From positions 1 through 14,578 of the forward strand of contig RFTM01000009.1 in the NCBI GenBank assembly GCA_009923475.1: 14,578 nt of DNA, given 5' to 3'. This document shows, piece after piece, positions 12,976-14,578 of this stretch. A program made the translations under genes and the position numbers. Numbering within the stretch: position 1 is the first letter of the stretch; the number at the start of each line of letters is the position of its first letter. This DNA is from Gammaproteobacteria bacterium. Its GTDB lineage: Bacteria > Pseudomonadota > Gammaproteobacteria > Steroidobacterales > Steroidobacteraceae. The notes below the pieces were generated by a model. That model worked only from the letters and a program-made list of their open reading frames with translations, searched no databases and was not told the origin of the DNA.

Positions 12976-14574
12976 CTACTCCCACTCGATCGTGGCGGGC
13001 GGCTTGCCGGTGATGTCGTAGACCACGCGGCTGATGCCCTTGACCTCGTTGACGATGCGGCGCGAGCAGGTGTCGAGCAGCTCGTAGGGCAGGTGCGCCC
13101 AGTGCGCGGTCATGAAATCGACCGTCTCGACGGCGCGCAGCGCGATCACGGGGTCGTGGCGGCGGCCGTCACCGGTGACGCCGACCGACTTCACCGGCAG
13201 GAACACGGCGAAGGCCTGCGAGGTCTTCTCGTACCAGCCGGCCTTGAGCAGTTCTTCGATGAAGATGTGGTCGGCGAGGCGCAGGGTGTCGGCGGCGGCT
13301 TGGGTGACTTCGCCCAGGATGCGCACGCCGAGGCCGGGGCCCGGGAAGGGATGACGGTGCACCATCTCGGCAGGCAGGCCGAGCTCGAGGCCGATGCGGC
13401 GCACCTCGTCCTTGAAGAGTTCCCGCAGCGGCTCGACGAGCTGCAGCTTCATGTGCTCGGGCAGGCCGCCGACATTGTGGTGGCTCTTGATGACATGCGC
13501 CTTGCCGGTCTTGGCGCCCGCAGACTCGATGACATCCGGGTAGATGGTGCCCTGCGCGAGGAACTCGACGCGCTCGCCGGCGCTGCCGGCGGCGAGCTTG
13601 CCCGCCTCCTCGTCGAACACCTCGACGAAGAGCCGGCCGATGATCTTGCGCTTGGCCTCGGGGTCGGCGACGCCCTTCAGCTCGCGGAAGAAGCGCTCGG
13701 CGGCATCGACGCGGATCACGCGCACGCCGAGGTTGCGCGCGAAGAGGTCCATCACGGCATCGCCCTCGCGGTGCCGAAGCAGTCCGTGGTCGACGAACAC
13801 GCAGGTGAGCTGGTCGCCGATGGCTTTGTGCAGCAGCGCCGCGACCACCGACGAATCGACGCCGCCCGAGAGCCCGAGCAGCACGCGGCCCTTGCCGACC
13901 TGCGCGCGCACGCGCGCGATGGCGTCGTCGATGATGCTGCCCGCGTTCCAGTCGGCGGCACAGCCGCAGATGTCATGCAGGAAGCGCGCATAGAGGCGCG
14001 TGCCCTGCTTGGTGTGCGTGACCTCGGGGTGGAACTGCAGCGCATAGAAGCGCCGTGCTTCGTCGGCCATGCCGCCGATGGGCAGGTCGGGCGTCGAGGC
14101 GATGACCTTGAACCCGGGCGGGAGCTCGGTGACGCGGTCGCCGTGGCTCATCCAGACATCGAGCAGGCCGTGGCCCTCGGCGTTCACGCGGTCCTCGATG
14201 CCCTCGAGCAACTTGGAGTGGCCGCGGGCGCGGATCTCGGCGTAGCCGAACTCGTGCACCGCGCCGGGCTCGACTCGACCGCCCAACTGCGCAGCCATGG
14301 TCTGCATGCCGTAGCAGATGCCGAGCACGGGCACGCCCATCTCCCACACCGCCGCGGGCGCTGCGGGCGCGCCCGCCTGCGTCACGGACTCGGGGCCGCC
14401 CGAGAGGATGATGCCCTTGGGCTGGAAGGCCCGCACGTCGTCATCGCCCGCATCCCAAGGATGGATCTCACAGTAGACACCGAGCTCGCGCACGCGGCGC
14501 GCGATGAGCTGCGTGTACTGCGACCCGAAGTCGAGGATGAGGATGCGGTCGGCGTGGATGTCGCGGGCGGTCAT
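12976..14574 (-). CDS. guaA: GMP synthase (glutamine-hydrolysing)
   Basis: A complete 532-residue enzyme that converts XMP, ATP and glutamine to GMP in the last step of de novo guanine nucleotide synthesis. The N-terminal class I glutaminase domain has C87 in VLGICYGMQ with H182 and E184 in LQFHPEVTH. The ATP-pyrophosphatase domain has the P-loop [11 protein letters not shown] (234-243). The C-terminal dimerisation domain ends in the universal [12 protein letters not shown] 14574 lies four bases from the window edge, so its ribosome binding site and any guaB upstream cannot be seen. Its 3' end faces the putative island, and a second decayed copy of that end lies at 10748-10898. Either copy could be the imported one. 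Confidence 0.98.
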   Translation of the reverse strand: MTARDIHADRILILDFGSQYTQLIARRVRELGVYCEIHPWDAGDDDVRAFQPKGIILSGGPESVTQAGAPAAPAAVWEMGVPVLGICYGMQTMAAQLGGRVEPGAVHEFGYAEIRARGHSKLLEGIEDRVNAEGHGLLDVWMSHGDRVTELPPGFKVIASTPDLPIGGMADEARRFYALQFHPEVTHTKQGTRLYARFLHDICGCAADWNAGSIIDDAIARVRAQVGKGRVLLGLSGGVDSSVVAALLHKAIGDQLTCVFVDHGLLRHREGDAVMDLFARNLGVRVIRVDAAERFFRELKGVADPEAKRKIIGRLFVEVFDEEAGKLAAGSAGERVEFLAQGTIYPDVIESAGAKTGKAHVIKSHHNVGGLPEHMKLQLVEPLRELFKDEVRRIGLELGLPAEMVHRHPFPGPGLGVRILGEVTQAAADTLRLADHIFIEELLKAGWYEKTSQAFAVFLPVKSVGVTGDGRRHDPVIALRAVETVDFMTAHWAHLPYELLDTCSRRIVNEVKGISRVVYDITGKPPATIEWE

Positions 14575-14578
14575 GGCT

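Overview
The window reads as chromosomal DNA from a high-GC (about two-thirds G+C) proteobacterium. The glutaminase-type GMP synthase, the AhpC/AhpF pair and the two-subunit molybdenum hydroxylase suit a gamma- or betaproteobacterium, but no rRNA or marker gene here fixes the taxon. No stretch longer than 300 bases lacks a gene. I saw no tRNA, rRNA or CRISPR array.

Layout. (1) 1-445: the end of an IS3-family insertion sequence (orfA complete, orfB cut by the window edge), with a clear programmed -1 frameshift signal. Its outer end stops about 5 bases from the stop codon of the next gene. (2) 451-5226, all minus strand: a tight oxidative operon in the order 2Fe-2S subunit, molybdopterin subunit (IorA/IorB type), Fe(II)/2-oxoglutarate oxygenase of the HalD/BesD type, and medium-chain NAD(P)H dehydrogenase. 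(3) 5450-7630, plus strand: ahpC-ahpF, the peroxide-reducing pair, followed by a convergent DUF456 membrane protein. (4) 8215-9426, minus: a Tat-exported, atypical NAD-dependent epimerase; divergent from it at 9593-10720 is an exported class C beta-lactamase-like serine hydrolase. (5) 10748-12975: an accessory insert beside guaA. A decayed second copy of the guaA 3' end lies at 10748-10898. Between it and intact guaA sit three genes of visibly lower GC: an arginyltransferase/GNAT-like protein, a YkgJ-type cysteine-cluster protein and a divergent SET-domain protein. (6) 12976-14574, minus: complete guaA.

Two structural stories stand out. First, a 23-base direct repeat with one mismatch (5215-5237 and 8197-8219) flanks the ahpCF-DUF456 block. 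One copy carries the start of the 2Fe-2S gene and the other the stop of the epimerase. This suggests that the epimerase once led straight into the molybdenum hydroxylase operon and that the ahpCF block was later placed between them. Second, the guaA remnant differs from the resident guaA mostly at synonymous positions, so it looks like part of a once-functional guaA from another lineage. The 2 kb between the copies therefore looks like horizontally acquired cargo. The arginyltransferase-like/YkgJ/SET cassette is the best candidate here for an undescribed system: probably a protein-modification module, though its substrate and chemistry cannot be read from the sequence.
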